Positions 51,479 to 62,966 of a DNA stretch of 64,000 nt are shown one piece after another. Position numbers and translations under genes: made by a program. Within the stretch, counting starts at the first letter, position 1. Each line of letters begins with the position of its first letter. The DNA is from Mycobacteroides chelonae (GTDB lineage Bacteria; Actinomycetota; Actinomycetes; Mycobacteriales; Mycobacteriaceae), in assembly GCA_014204435.1 (NCBI GenBank), contig JACHLF010000002.1, forward strand, positions 248,001 to 312,000, in the 5' to 3' direction. The notes beneath the pieces were generated by a model that saw nothing but the letters and a program-made list of their open reading frames with translations, was not told the origin of the DNA and ran no database searches.

Positions 51479-52401
51479 CTATCCGCTGTTGCCTAGCGCG
51501 GTGGCCAGCCCGCTCATCGTGAGCACTATGCCGCGCTGAACCAGCTCGGCTTGATCGCCGGAGCGGTACCGTCGCAGTAGCTCGACCTGGAGGTGGTTGA
51601 GGGCTCCAGGTAGGAGAAGCGATTGAACACCGATCGCGCTAGTGCCGGGTTGTCGGCGAGCAGGTCCTCATGACCGGTGATCAATTGATGCATGGCGATG
51701 GTTCTGTCGTGTTCGGCGACGATCTTGTCGAATACGCGACGCCGCAAGTCCTTGTCCTCGACGAGCTCGGCATACCGTGCGGCCAACCCCCATGTTCGAC
51801 ATGGCCAGTACCTGGGCCATGTTGGACAGCACCGTCCGGAAGAACGGCCACTGAATGTAGAGCCGCTGCGGTACCTCGAGCCGGCCGTCGCCGTCGGAGA
51901 TCCACTGCTCGAAAGCCATTCCCCTGCCACACCAGCCCGGCGGCATCACCCGAGACTGACTCCATGCCAGCACCCAGGGGATCGCGCGCAGGCCGACTCC
52001 AAGATGGCGGCCAGCAGGGTCTCCAGGTTGCGATGCGCCGTGCGCGGCTCGGCGTACTTGGCCGCGATCACCGGAGATACCAGGGCGCCGGTCAGGGTGT
52101 CGGCCACGGAAGCGGAATCAAGCCGCGCGGCATCGAGTTTGAGATACGTGGCGGCGAGAGTGCTGTCTTGCGGTGCGGCGCCCGCGGTGACATGAACGGC
52201 GCGGCGCCGTTCCCGATGAATATCTTCGGCCACATTGGCCAACAGAGCGAAATGGGTAAAGGCTCGGATGACCGGGATGGCTTGGTGGATGTCGATGCCG
52301 TCGAAGAGTTCTGCGAGTTCGGCGCGATCGATCTCCGATCGGTGCAGGATCGGAAGCCTCAGCCATCCCCCGAGTATCCGTGGCGAGGCAACTATCCCCA
52401 C
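51479..52401 (-). pseudogene. ppc: Remnant of phosphoenolpyruvate carboxylase gene
   Basis: Pieces in different leftward frames match the two ends of PEP carboxylase. From 52401 down: [20 protein letters not shown], then [20 protein letters not shown] and [20 protein letters not shown], then [14 protein letters not shown]. Then [40 protein letters not shown], and [20 protein letters not shown] with [20 protein letters not shown]. The last frame [12 protein letters not shown] ends at 51479. The middle of the enzyme, including the catalytic core after VSPVI, is deleted, and at least three frameshifts remain. About 310 codons are left of roughly 930. Confidence 0.82.
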
Positions 52402-52433
52402 GACGAGCTTCAGCCGGAGACTTGTCTACAACC

Positions 52434-53246
52434 TCATGGATGGAAGTTCCACTGGCCGACATCCTGGGCCAGCGCATCGCTGACGTCGACTTCGAGACCG
52501 CCGACGACCGGCCCGGGATTGGACGCGGTGCTCACGATGCGTTGGTAGAGAACCGCGCCAGGGAAGACCTGGCCACGTGACCAAGAGCGGGTCTGCCAGG
52601 CCCACACGTGACCGGGTGAGCGCGAGTTGCCGATCACGCCGTCGGCCGCCGCCCACTGGCACGGATTGACGCCGCCGTAGATACCTGTACGCTGCACTCC
52701 CAGTACCGAATTGATGCCCTTAAACCATTGCAGGGCAACGTCATTCCAGGTGTCGCGGTTGATGTCGTCGTCCACCGAGAAGAAGACCGGCGCGCTCTGA
52801 CCGCCACCGGCAGCGGTGTGCAGTTGCCACGCGGTGCGCGCGTCCTCGACGCCACCGGAGAATCCCCGGGTGAAGTCCGAAGGCGCTGTCCCGCCAGGCT
52901 TTCCGTATTGAAAGTTGCTGACGATCACCAGACCGGCCGCGGTGAGCGCCTGGGCGTAGGGCCGGGTGATCGGCTTGGCGCCCATGGACGAACCGGGACG
53001 TGAGGTCGAGACGTAGTTGATCACTCCCGAGTGTCCGGCGGCCTTGATGTCTGCGGCCGGGATCTGGCGCATGGCGAAGTCGATCAAGGTGGGAGCTGCG
53101 GCCTCGGCGGTCGGCATGCCGACACTTGCCGACGCCACACCCAGCCCAGCCAGTGCCGATACCGCGGTGGCGTAGCGCAGCGCATCCCTCCGGGTGACCG
53201 GACGTGAGGAGCGCCGAAGTCTTTCATTCCCCGACGAGTCTTGCAT
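52434..53246 (-). CDS. Tat-exported DUF1906 (glycoside hydrolase-like) protein
   Basis: A 270-residue protein with a twin-arginine signal (RRSSRPVTRRDALRYATAVS, ending AEAAA). The mature part is the DUF1906 domain, an inactive-looking or atypical TIM barrel related to lysozyme-type hydrolases: LIDFAMRQIPAADIKAAGHS, YVSTSRPGSS, FQYGKPGGTAPSDFTRGFSG, PVFFSVDDDINRDTW and GIYGGVNPCQWA. It is exported to act on the cell wall or outside. A close paralogue on the same strand lies at 58279-59061. Confidence 0.82.
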   Translation of the reverse strand: MQDSSGNERLRRSSRPVTRRDALRYATAVSALAGLGVASASVGMPTAEAAAPTLIDFAMRQIPAADIKAAGHSGVINYVSTSRPGSSMGAKPITRPYAQALTAAGLVIVSNFQYGKPGGTAPSDFTRGFSGGVEDARTAWQLHTAAGGGQSAPVFFSVDDDINRDTWNDVALQWFKGINSVLGVQRTGIYGGVNPCQWAAADGVIGNSRSPGHVWAWQTRSWSRGQVFPGAVLYQRIVSTASNPGPVVGGLEVDVSDALAQDVGQWNFHP

Positions 53247-53375
53247 TGCGCGATGTTAACAAAGTGACTGTTGCTAAAACTGTGGCGATGGCGCCACTTT
53301 CATAACGCTCTGGCATCAATGCGAAGGATCCCGTGATCTGCACGGGCTCAGTAGTTTTCGAATGCGGAGCCTCGG

Positions 53376-54836
53376 CTAATTGCTGTAGAGATGCAGGACA
53401 CGGGCTGCCGTTGTGGCGATATCGCCGCTCAGCCCCACGATGGGCGGACCGCCACGTTGGTGGATGACGTTCGCCAGGACGATCACATAGGTGTCCGTCC
53501 CCGGGTCCAGCCACAGCGAAACTCCGGTGAAGCCGGAGTGGCCGAAGCTGCCGATGGGAAAGAGCAGGCCGCGCGGCTTGGACAGCTCGGTGTCGATATC
53601 CCAACCGAGGCCGCGCAGGCTCTGCCCCGCGATCGCCGGATAGGCCGGTGCGAGCAGGGGATCTGTTGGATTGGGGCTCTTTTCGATGGCCTGGCGAGTG
53701 GCGTTGTTGGCCGCCTCGAGCTGTGTGGCGGAATAGCCCGGCTGTTGCGGCGCCGTCATCAGTTCAAGGGTGGATCTCTTCAAAGGGAATGGGCTCGGGC
53801 GTCCGGCAAGCCCATCGAGAAGCGCCTGCGAGTACCGGCCGATGTCGTCGGTTGTCGAGAACACGCCTGCGCTTCCGGTCACACCGTCCATCCGGCGCGC
53901 GGTCGGGTCGTGCACGGTACCGCGTAGCAGCCGGTCGTAGTCGGGGTTGATGCCCGGAGTGTCGTCGTCGTGAGCAGTCGGCGCGATGCGCGTCAGCAGA
54001 GCGGTGTTCCAGGCGCCCGCCGAACACGGGGCAACGGCGGTCGTGTCGAAAGCGATTGCCGTACTGACGGTTCGGTGCGCGCCGCAGGCCTTGTCCGCGG
54101 GCAGGTAGCGAGTATCGGCCATGCCCAATGGGGCAAAGACGTTGTCCTGCACGTAGACATCCAAAGGCGTACCGCTGATCTTCTCGATCAGCGCGCCCAG
54201 GATGATGAAGTTGATGTCGGAATAGTGGAATCTGGTACCGGGGTCGAATGCCAGCGGAACGGTGAGCGCGCGATGGATGCCATCTGCCTTGTCCGCCTTG
54301 GTCAGTCCCCAAGGGCCCTGATGGCTCAGGTCGCCGCCGATGCCCGATGTGTGGGTGAGCAGCATGCGAAGTGTCACCTGGGCGCGACGCGGGTCGTCGT
54401 TGGGGTTGTAATCGGGCAGGTATGTCTGCACGGTCTCGTCGATCTGAACCAGGTTCTTTTCGTACAGCTGGAGAAGGGCCACGCTGGTCGCAAGGGGTTT
54501 GGTCAACGACGCCACATCGAAGATCGTGTCCGCGGTCATCGGCTCGGCGGGTGCGGGCGACCCGTCCAGCCCGGGCTCATCGGGGAGCTTGCGCCACCCG
54601 AAGGCCTGCCGGTAGACGGTCTTGCCGCCGTGCCCGACGTGAACCACCGCACCGGGCAGCCGGGGTGCCGCGGCGGCATCGTTCACGAGGCGGGTGACGG
54701 GCGCGAAGGGGCCTTCGGGAGCCACACTCGGCGCGGTGATCTGATGCGCTGAATGTCCACAGGAAGGCACCGCCACGCTGAAGACGGCCGTTCCGACGAC
54801 CGCGGCCCGGGCGACGCGCCATCCGGACACTTTCAC
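53376..54836 (-). CDS. Exported serine hydrolase of the beta-lactamase/esterase family
   Basis: A 486-residue class-C-type serine hydrolase. N-terminal signal peptide (ARAAVVGTAVFSVAVPSCG) with a possible lipoprotein cysteine. The nucleophile motif SLTK (VASLTKPLATS) is near residue 106 and the YSDINF tyrosine motif near 203. A late glycine-rich strand FGHSGFTGVS replaces KTG as HSG. The family includes carboxylesterases and D-aminopeptidases, so beta-lactam hydrolysis should not be assumed. Confidence 0.82.
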   Translation of the reverse strand: MKVSGWRVARAAVVGTAVFSVAVPSCGHSAHQITAPSVAPEGPFAPVTRLVNDAAAAPRLPGAVVHVGHGGKTVYRQAFGWRKLPDEPGLDGSPAPAEPMTADTIFDVASLTKPLATSVALLQLYEKNLVQIDETVQTYLPDYNPNDDPRRAQVTLRMLLTHTSGIGGDLSHQGPWGLTKADKADGIHRALTVPLAFDPGTRFHYSDINFIILGALIEKISGTPLDVYVQDNVFAPLGMADTRYLPADKACGAHRTVSTAIAFDTTAVAPCSAGAWNTALLTRIAPTAHDDDTPGINPDYDRLLRGTVHDPTARRMDGVTGSAGVFSTTDDIGRYSQALLDGLAGRPSPFPLKRSTLELMTAPQQPGYSATQLEAANNATRQAIEKSPNPTDPLLAPAYPAIAGQSLRGLGWDIDTELSKPRGLLFPIGSFGHSGFTGVSLWLDPGTDTYVIVLANVIHQRGGPPIVGLSGDIATTAARVLHLYSN

Positions 54837-54996
54837 CCGACCGACAGTACGGTCATGTCTGTTAAGAGGCCATCAAGCGTGCGATGCTGCGCATCACCGT
54901 GCGGCGGGCCAGGTAACCGCAGGGGGGTCTCGTCCCAAGCGGGGTTTGCGCGCAACCGCTTACAGTGTCTTGTCGAAGGATCTTCGAGAGGACCAT

Positions 54997-56255
54997 ATGG
55001 CTACGGAAACGCCTGCTACACGCCTTGAGGCGGATGTCCGGTTCGTGCAGCCGCGCGCTTTCCTGCCGGTCTTCCTGCTGGCCTACTTCGCCTCCGCGGT
55101 GGCGCTGCTCGCCGCGGGCGGGGTGAGCATCCCGCTGCGGCTCGCCGAGCTCGATCCTGCTCACAAGACGCAGGCGTTGTCGTTGACTATGGCTCTCGGG
55201 GGGATCTCGATCATCCTGGTGACGCCCCCACTGGGGCATCTCAGCGACACGTCGACCTCGCGGTTCGGTATCCGCAGGCCCTATCTCGTGGGCGGCACGC
55301 TGGTGGGCGCACTGGGCCTGACCACCTTGGCCACGGCCCCGTCGGTCGGCGGCGTGGTCGTCGGCTGGTGCATCACCCAGATCGGTTTGCGGCCACGCTT
55401 GTGGTGTTCAACGCGCTGCTGGCGGACCAAATATCGGTGGCAATCAGGGCGCGTGTCGCTGCGGTATTCGGCATCTCGACCAGCCTGGCGCCCGTGATTG
55501 GCAGCGTCTTTATCAACGTGCTGCCCGACGACCCCCGATGGTGGTTCGGTTTGCCGGCGGTGCTGGCGTTGGTGTTCAACAGCGCCGCCGCACTCATCCT
55601 GCGCGATACGGTCCGGACCCAACGTGCACATCTGCGGTGGCGTGCGATCCTGGCCAGCTACTGGATAAACCCGATGAAGTACCAGGATTTTGCCTGGGCG
55701 TGGATCTGTCGCCTCTTCGTCACGATGTCGGTGCTATTGGTGACGGTCTACATGCTGTACATCGTCGCGGGCACGCTGGGCTTGTCCGAGCATGAGGCGG
55801 CAGCCAAATACGGCGTCATCATCGGCTCGTTCTTGATCACCAACATGCTCACCGCGGCGGTATCGGCATGGTGGTCGGACCGTACCGGACGACGCAAGAG
55901 CATCGTCTGGACCTCGTGCCTGATCACCGCGGCGGGGTTGGTGATCCTGCTGTTGTTCAAGGATTTTCATACGCTGCTGCTCGGCGCCGCGGTGATCGGA
56001 GCAGGGCAGGGCACCTACGCCGCAGTGGATCTGGCGCTGATGACGGAGGTGCTGCCGGAAACAGAGTCCTCGGGCAAAGATCTGGGTGTGGTGGCGATGG
56101 CGTACCTGATGCCGCAGCTACTGGTGCCCCTGTTGGCGACCGCGCTGTTTGGATTGCACAGCGCCAAGGGCGACTTCAGCGTCCTGTATCTGGCGTCGAT
56201 GGCCTTGTCGGTTCTCGGCGCGCTGGCGGTACTGCCGATCAAGTCCGCGCGGTAG
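54997..56255 (+). pseudogene. MFS transporter gene with one frameshift
   Basis: The N-terminal helices read from ATG 54997 (GAGAGGA upstream) to about 55380: VFLLAYFASAVALLAAGGVS, then GHLSDTSTSRFGIRRPYLVG and VVVGWCITQIG. The protein then continues in another frame, FAATLVVFNALLADQIS ... to the stop at 56255 (WWSDRTGRRKSIVWTSCLIT). The loss of one T in the run at about 55384 (GGTTTGCGG) explains the shift. If restored, a 12-helix sugar-phosphate or drug-type transporter of about 420 residues results. A sequencing error is possible. Confidence 0.75.
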
Positions 56256-56499
56256 GGGTTTCCTGTCGCCCGCCTAGGGGATCGATGGTCGGCAGCAAGG
56301 CGCGTAATACGGCGGCGTTGACCTCGATCGGCTGGTGGGTCACCGCGTGCACGATCCGGCGGCCGGCCTCCTGTGCTGAGAGTGCGCCCGAAGATGGCCA
56401 GTGCGCTCTGGGAGGCCGAGAACCGCGGAAAGGTGCTGGCGCGAGGTGCAGGTCGATGAGATCCTGCAGTAACTGCGCGATCGCGGCCCCGCTGGCCAC
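56239..56499 (-). pseudogene. Short C-terminal fragment, possibly of an SDR enzyme
   Basis: A leftward frame ends ALSAQEAGRRIVHAVTHQPI EVNAAVLRALLPTIDPLGG. This looks like the C-terminal helix region of long SDR-type reductases of mycobacteria. There is no Rossmann motif and the frame is bounded by the PPE gene stop at 56503. It is probably a gene stump overlapping the MFS end by 17 bp. Confidence 0.35.
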
Positions 56500-56502
56500 G
56501 GG

Positions 56503-57999
56503 TCAGTGCTTCTGGTTGTTGTCCGTCGCGGCCCATGTTCCCGGCAGCATGGGGCTGGTCCTGATTTCGGGGGAGTCTGCCGTGAGCGTGGTCAGACCGG
56601 CGGCATCGGTGGGTATCGATGGTTTGTGGACACCGGCAAAACCAAGCCGTCCCGAACCCGTGTGCGACGCGGTCACTGGCGCCGGATCTTCGGGGCCGGT
56701 GGGGATGTTGTCGTCCATGGTGGCGTACTCGTGGCGATATCCGCGATCTTCGAGTCTCCTGCGTCGTTGCCTGCGCTTCTTGGCCATTCCGGGATTGCAG
56801 GCCAATGCGGCGGCGGACACGGCGCTGCTCGGTGCATGGGCGGTGGCACCGGTGCTCTGGCCCATGGTCGGTCCGAATCCGAATCCGGGGCCGTCCCCGC
56901 GAACCGCGTACCCCGCGCCTTCCGCTCCCACGGGTGGTGGGGTGGACGCCGGTGCGGAGCTCGGTGTTGCCGTGGATGTAGAGGTCGGCGACGGCGCGGC
57001 GGTGCTGGCCGCGGTTGCCGTGCTGCCGGTGAGCGCTACCGCGTGCGGCTGCTCGGTACGTGTAGGGACGACGTCCGCGGGCTGGTCGACAGGCGGGGCT
57101 TCCGGCATCTGGGAGAGCCCGGCCAGGGTGATGGCAAGGGGGATCGAGATACCCGCGGCCGGGCCCATGATCACGGCATAGATCGGCGTGCCCATCACGG
57201 CGAATGTTGCCGCATAGGCGAATACGAACAACAGTGGCTGCCACGTGACCAGCGCAGCGGCCGGGTTGGTGGAGAAGTCGATGATGATCTGGATGATGGT
57301 GCCGACCGGGTCAGTGATCAGTCCCTTCAGTGCCCGGTACATGCCCAGGAAGTGTGGGGAGTTCGCCAGCAACATCTCGATGGGGTCGTTCGGATCGGGG
57401 ATGATGGGTGGCGGCTTGGTCGAAGCCTCGGCCGCGGCGCGTGCGACGGAATCACTTTCCGGTGTGAGCACCGGCGGTGCAGGTGAGGTCGGCAGCGCCG
57501 AGGTCAGTGAGACCTCCGAGATCGTCTGGTAGGTGCTCATCACGGTCGCGGCCTGTACCCACATCCGGATGTAGTCGGCTTCGTTGAGTGCGATCGGAAT
57601 GGTGTTGATACCAAAGAAGTTAGTGGCGACCAGTGCGCCGTGCGTCGCATGATTCGCGGCCAGCTCTGCCAGGGTGGGCATGGTCGCGAGCGCCTGGCTA
57701 TAGGCGGTGGCCACGGTTTCGGTCTGGGCGGCCACTCCAGCGCTGGCGCTGCTGGTCTGCTGTAGCCAACTGAGGTAGGGCACGTGCGCCGCCTGGTACT
57801 GCTCGGAGCTGGCCCCATTCCATGTGCCGGCTTGAACGGAGCTGACAGTGGTGGTGAGTTCAGTTGCAGCCGAGGAATACTCGGCGCTCAGCGATCGCCA
57901 GGCCTCTGCTGCGGCAAGCAGCGGCCCGGGACCTGGGCCACTGCTGAGCAAGGCGGAATGCACTTCGGGAGGCGCTGCCATCCATACAGGAGCCGTCAT
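56503..57999 (-). CDS. PPE family protein
   Basis: A 498-residue PPE protein. The PPE domain begins [20 protein letters not shown] and runs through about 175 residues of helical hairpin ([20 protein letters not shown]). A hydrophobic and Pro/Thr/Ser-rich C-terminal part follows. PPE proteins are exported by type VII (ESX) systems. No PE partner lies next to it, so one must be supplied elsewhere. A probable iron box 130 bp upstream predicts IdeR repression and an iron- or haem-uptake role as for PPE37 (inference). Confidence 0.88.
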   Translation of the reverse strand: MTAPVWMAAPPEVHSALLSSGPGPGPLLAAAEAWRSLSAEYSSAATELTTTVSSVQAGTWNGASSEQYQAAHVPYLSWLQQTSSASAGVAAQTETVATAYSQALATMPTLAELAANHATHGALVATNFFGINTIPIALNEADYIRMWVQAATVMSTYQTISEVSLTSALPTSPAPPVLTPESDSVARAAAEASTKPPPIIPDPNDPIEMLLANSPHFLGMYRALKGLITDPVGTIIQIIIDFSTNPAAALVTWQPLLFVFAYAATFAVMGTPIYAVIMGPAAGISIPLAITLAGLSQMPEAPPVDQPADVVPTRTEQPHAVALTGSTATAASTAAPSPTSTSTATPSSAPASTPPPVGAEGAGYAVRGDGPGFGFGPTMGQSTGATAHAPSSAVSAAALACNPGMAKKRRQRRRRLEDRGYRHEYATMDDNIPTGPEDPAPVTASHTGSGRLGFAGVHKPSIPTDAAGLTTLTADSPEIRTSPMLPGTWAATDNNQKH

Positions 58000-58129
58000 G
58001 ACGTGATACCCGTGTCGCCCATTGGACGGACTGTGGGGGAATCAATTTCGCAACGCATCATCTGACCGGTTCCAGGGCCCGCTTGGGCTGCCTGGCGCCT
58101 CCTCTCCAGTGCTCGCGGGCCGTGTAAAA

Positions 58130-58163
58130 TTAGGCCAGCCTAAGGTAGGTTAGCGTAACCTCG
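58130..58163 (-). promoter_or_regulatory. Tandem IdeR iron-box-like sites before the PPE gene
   Basis: AGGTTA-GCG-TAACCT (58147-58161) is a perfect palindrome, and the 19-bp window 58145-58163 matches 14 of 19 positions of the iron box TTAGGTTAGGCTAACCTAA. A second, overlapping site starting TTAGGCCAGCCTAA (58130) matches 13 of 19. Both lie about 130-160 bp before the PPE start codon, and the other neighbour ends here rather than starting. Confidence 0.65.
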
Positions 58164-58278
58164 CGCCCTATGTGCGGCCCCCTCGATCCGCTGACCCAGG
58201 ACGGTTGCGTGACGGCACAGCTGGTTGCACTGTGGACAAACGCGATTCACGGCTTGAAAGCCACTGTTACAGAAGGGA

Positions 58279-59061
58279 TTATCGACTCAAATTCCATTGC
58301 CCGAAGTCGGCCGCGAGAACATCGTCGACATCTACGTGCACATCGCCGATGAGGGGTCCGGGGTTCGAGTCCGTATTGACCGCGGTCTGATAGAGCACGG
58401 CGGCGGGCTCGCGTGCGCCCCCGGACCATGCCCTTGTCTGCCATGCCCACCGGTACCCCGTCGTGGTGGAGTGCCCGACCACATCATCGGTAATGGCCCA
58501 GCCGCAGGCGCGCGCGTGTCCGTAGATCCCGGTGCGTCGAACGCCTAACACCGAATTGATGCCCCGAAACCATTGGACGGCAAGATTTTTCCAGGTCTTC
58601 TGATCGATGTCCTCGTCGACACTGAAAAAGATGGGGGCGGACGACGGCCCGCCGGCTGCTCCGTGCAGCTGCAGGGCGGTCTGGGCATCGGCCACGCCGC
58701 CCTCGTAGCCGCGGGTGAAATCGGACGGGGTGGGCCAGCCCGGCTTGCCGTACTGATAGCAGCTGACGACGTGCAGTCCTGCGGCGCGGAGTCCGTCGGT
58801 GAACTCCACAGTGGTGGGTTTGAAGTCAAAGGTTGCGCCCGGCCGCAGCTCGGATACGTAGACGAGCGCTCCGGCATAGCCCGCCGCCTTGATCCGGTCG
58901 GGGGAAACCAGTCGTTCGGTGAAATCGATGAGCCGCAGGCCATCCGCCGATGCGCGCGGAGCCAGGACCAACGGAAGGCTCGCTGCGATCGGCACCGCTA
59001 CGGCGTACCGGAGTGCATCACGCCGCGACAGGTGTGGTGCGGGCGCGGCTGATTGGTGCAC
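58279..59061 (-). CDS. Tat-exported DUF1906 protein, second copy
   Basis: A 260-residue paralogue of the protein at 52434-53246. Twin-arginine-type signal with RRDALRYAVAVPIAASLPLV, ending ASADG. DUF1906 landmarks: LIDFTERLVSPDRIKAAGYA, YVSELRPGATFDFKP, YQYGKPGWPTPSDFTRGYEG, PIFFSVDEDIDQKTW and GIYGHARACGWA. The acidic residues at the start of strand FFSVDEDID are kept in both copies and may be functional. Its product should act outside the membrane. Confidence 0.82.
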   Translation of the reverse strand: MHQSAAPAPHLSRRDALRYAVAVPIAASLPLVLAPRASADGLRLIDFTERLVSPDRIKAAGYAGALVYVSELRPGATFDFKPTTVEFTDGLRAAGLHVVSCYQYGKPGWPTPSDFTRGYEGGVADAQTALQLHGAAGGPSSAPIFFSVDEDIDQKTWKNLAVQWFRGINSVLGVRRTGIYGHARACGWAITDDVVGHSTTTGYRWAWQTRAWSGGAREPAAVLYQTAVNTDSNPGPLIGDVHVDVDDVLAADFGQWNLSR

Positions 59062-59117
59062 CTAGCGATGGTAACAATCTGTGCCGCAGATGCATTGGAC
59101 AATGAGCAGGTGTGAGG

Positions 59118-60146
59118 TCAGCTGAAACGCACGTTCATCGTCGCGAGGCCGAAGATCTTCTTGCCACTGGACTTCGCGGTGACGACGATGACACCGGTCC
59201 GGGTCTCCGGATCCAGCGACTTGATCTTGCCGCCGAATTCGATATCCGCGCCCTCGGAGGCCGGCACGATGGCCGGCGCGGACAGTCGGACCGCGTAGCG
59301 GGTAACGGCACCCGGGTCACCCGACCATTCGGAGAAGAACCCGGCGCCTAATCCCATGGTGAGCATTCCGTGCGCGATCACGTCCGGCAGTCCAGCCAGC
59401 TTGGCGATATCTTCATCCCAGTGGATGGGGTTGGCGTCGCCCGCCACACCGGCGTAGTTCACCAGATCGCCCCGGGACAAGCGGGTGTGATGTACCGGTA
59501 GCTCATCCCCGGCCTTCACTTCGTCGAACGAGGGCGTTGCCGGTGTGCGCGCGATGTCGGCGGCGAGAGGAACCTCGTTCTCGGGCCGCACCGTTTTCAC
59601 GTAGGAGTCCTCGCAAGCGCCGATTCCGGAGAAGTCGACATCGTGCATCATCGCCTTCTGCACCGCCGCCATCGTTCCCGGGCTGATCTCGTCGGCGGTG
59701 ACGCCGACAACGGTGGTGTGCAGGGTATGCACTTGTTCACCGGCGGCGTCCGTGAAGGTGTTGGTGACGGTGATCAGGTCCCTACCGGCAACCCGGCGCA
59801 CCGCCGTCAGCTCCACGTCGATATGCAGTTCGTCGCCGGCCACTATCGGACGGTGCTGTTCGAATACCTCTTCGGTCTGCAGGTAGGTGTCGTATCCGAC
59901 GACCACGGACTCGAACATGCGGCGGTTGCACGCCATGGCCGGGGTAGAGGTGAACGTCAGCGGGGCGACCAGACCCGAGTAGCCCAGCGCCGCTGCGGCC
60001 TCGACGTCCCAATGTGCGGGGTGGTAATCCTGCACCGCGCGTGCGTACTCGCGTAGCTTCTCCCGACCAACCAGGTAGGGGCCGTCCATCTTGTAGTAGT
60101 GGCCAACGCGCGCTTCCAGCGCCGACGCCTCTGCGGGTGCAGTCAT
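59118..60146 (-). CDS. Fused HadA/HadB-type (3R)-hydroxyacyl-ACP dehydratase
   Basis: A 342-residue double hotdog protein. The N-terminal half is HadA-like (LEARVGHYYKMDGPYLVGRE, AAAALGYSGLVAPLTFTSTP). The C-terminal half is MaoC/HadB-like with the hydratase motif YAGVAGDANPIHWDEDIAKL and the loop VIAHGMLTMGLG, containing the catalytic Asp and His. Proteins with both halves fused dehydrate hydroxyacyl chains in fatty or mycolic acid pathways. The gene is single, with no FAS-II neighbours. Confidence 0.87.
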   Translation of the reverse strand: MTAPAEASALEARVGHYYKMDGPYLVGREKLREYARAVQDYHPAHWDVEAAAALGYSGLVAPLTFTSTPAMACNRRMFESVVVGYDTYLQTEEVFEQHRPIVAGDELHIDVELTAVRRVAGRDLITVTNTFTDAAGEQVHTLHTTVVGVTADEISPGTMAAVQKAMMHDVDFSGIGACEDSYVKTVRPENEVPLAADIARTPATPSFDEVKAGDELPVHHTRLSRGDLVNYAGVAGDANPIHWDEDIAKLAGLPDVIAHGMLTMGLGAGFFSEWSGDPGAVTRYAVRLSAPAIVPASEGADIEFGGKIKSLDPETRTGVIVVTAKSSGKKIFGLATMNVRFS

Positions 60147-60244
60147 GGATTACTCAACTCTTCTACCGACCTGTTCGCTGAGGCCGACGCAAGCACACTA
60201 GCGCGCCTGTGTCGTCCGCACGGAATGTTCCCGATGTGAACGCG

Positions 60245-61282
60245 ATGTCTAACCCCATATGGGTTGTGAAAAGGTCGACGAGTTCGGCGATTGCGAGCAG
60301 GACGTGCGGCGGCTATTTTCCTGAGGTGATTTCCTCAGCTGCCGGTGCTGCCGCGCGATGGATCGCTTCTCTTGTGGCCGTGACATGCCTGGGCATGTTC
60401 GTCGGCCCAGTGGCCAGGGCGGACAATCCCCTAGATGGTCAAGGGTTCTATGTGAACCCGAACTCGGCCGCCATGCGCGCGGCACAGGGCGCGGGCAGCC
60501 CCGAGCTGACCGCCATCGCCAACACGCCCCAGGCCTACTGGATGGACAACGTATCGACGCCGAGCGTGGACGCGAAGTACATCAGTGCGGCCCAGGCTTC
60601 CGGTGCCACCCCGGTACTGGCCCTCTACGCCATTCCGCATCGTGACTGCGGCAGCTTCGCCGCCGGCGGGTTCGGGTCGGCCGACGCCTACCGAGGATGG
60701 ATCGAGGGCGTCGCGTCCGCGGTGGGCTCTGGGCCGGCTGTGATCATCCTCGAGCCCGACGCACTGGCGATGGCCGACTGCCTGTCGGCCGGCCAACGGC
60801 AGGAACGCTTCGAGTTGATGCGCTATGCGGTCGACACACTCACCCGTAACCCGGCCACGGCCCTTTACGTCGATGGCGGCCATTCGCGTTGGGTGAGCGC
60901 CGACGTCATGGCGGCCAGGCTCAACGATGTCGGCGTGAGCAAGGCGCGAGGCTTCAGCCTCAACACCGCGAACTTCTTCACCACCGACGAGGAAATCGGC
61001 TATGGGGACGCTATTTCGGGAATGACCAACGGCGCCCACTACGTGATCGACACCTCGCGCAACGGGGTCGGACCGACCAGCGATGCGCTGTACTGGTGCA
61101 ATCCCAGCGGCCGGGCGTTGGGTACTCCCCCCACCACAGCCACCGCGAGCCCGAATGTCGACGCCTACCTGTGGGTCAAGCGTCCCGGCGAGTCCGACGG
61201 TTCCTGTGACCGCGGCGATCCTCGGGCGGGGACTTTTGTGAACCAGTTCGCGATCGACCTGGCGCGTAACGCCGGCAGGTAG
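60245..61282 (+). CDS. celA1: Secreted GH6 glycoside hydrolase, CelA1-like
   Basis: A protein of about 345 residues. A hydrophobic signal (WIASLVAVTCLGMFVGPVARA) precedes the GH6 domain: QGFYVNPNSAAMRAAQG, LALYAIPHRDCGSFAAGGF, VIILEPDALAMADCLSAGQR with the acid Asp near residue 170, TALYVDGGHSRWVSA and VDAYLWVKRPGESDGSCDRG. This fits mycobacterial CelA1 (Rv0062), a cellulase also located near dnaB in M. tuberculosis. ATG 60245 is the likeliest start. A GTG nearer the signal is possible. Confidence 0.88.
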   Translation: MSNPIWVVKRSTSSAIASRTCGGYFPEVISSAAGAAARWIASLVAVTCLGMFVGPVARADNPLDGQGFYVNPNSAAMRAAQGAGSPELTAIANTPQAYWMDNVSTPSVDAKYISAAQASGATPVLALYAIPHRDCGSFAAGGFGSADAYRGWIEGVASAVGSGPAVIILEPDALAMADCLSAGQRQERFELMRYAVDTLTRNPATALYVDGGHSRWVSADVMAARLNDVGVSKARGFSLNTANFFTTDEEIGYGDAISGMTNGAHYVIDTSRNGVGPTSDALYWCNPSGRALGTPPTTATASPNVDAYLWVKRPGESDGSCDRGDPRAGTFVNQFAIDLARNAGR

Positions 61283-61289
61283 CGGCGGG

Positions 61290-62786
<1,497 letters not shown>

Positions 62787-62966
62787 ACTGCGGCAGTTTA
62801 GGGTGCCGCTGAGACCAGTTAGCGGGCCCGATCGACTGCCGATTTCGTTATCAAAACGTGGGGAACGCGTGATCGAAACAGCAAGCGCGCCCGCTACTTC
62901 GGGCGTTCGCACGTCCTTACGATCACATCGTTCATGACGAAGTGGTCATCCCAGAGGAGTCGGTCG

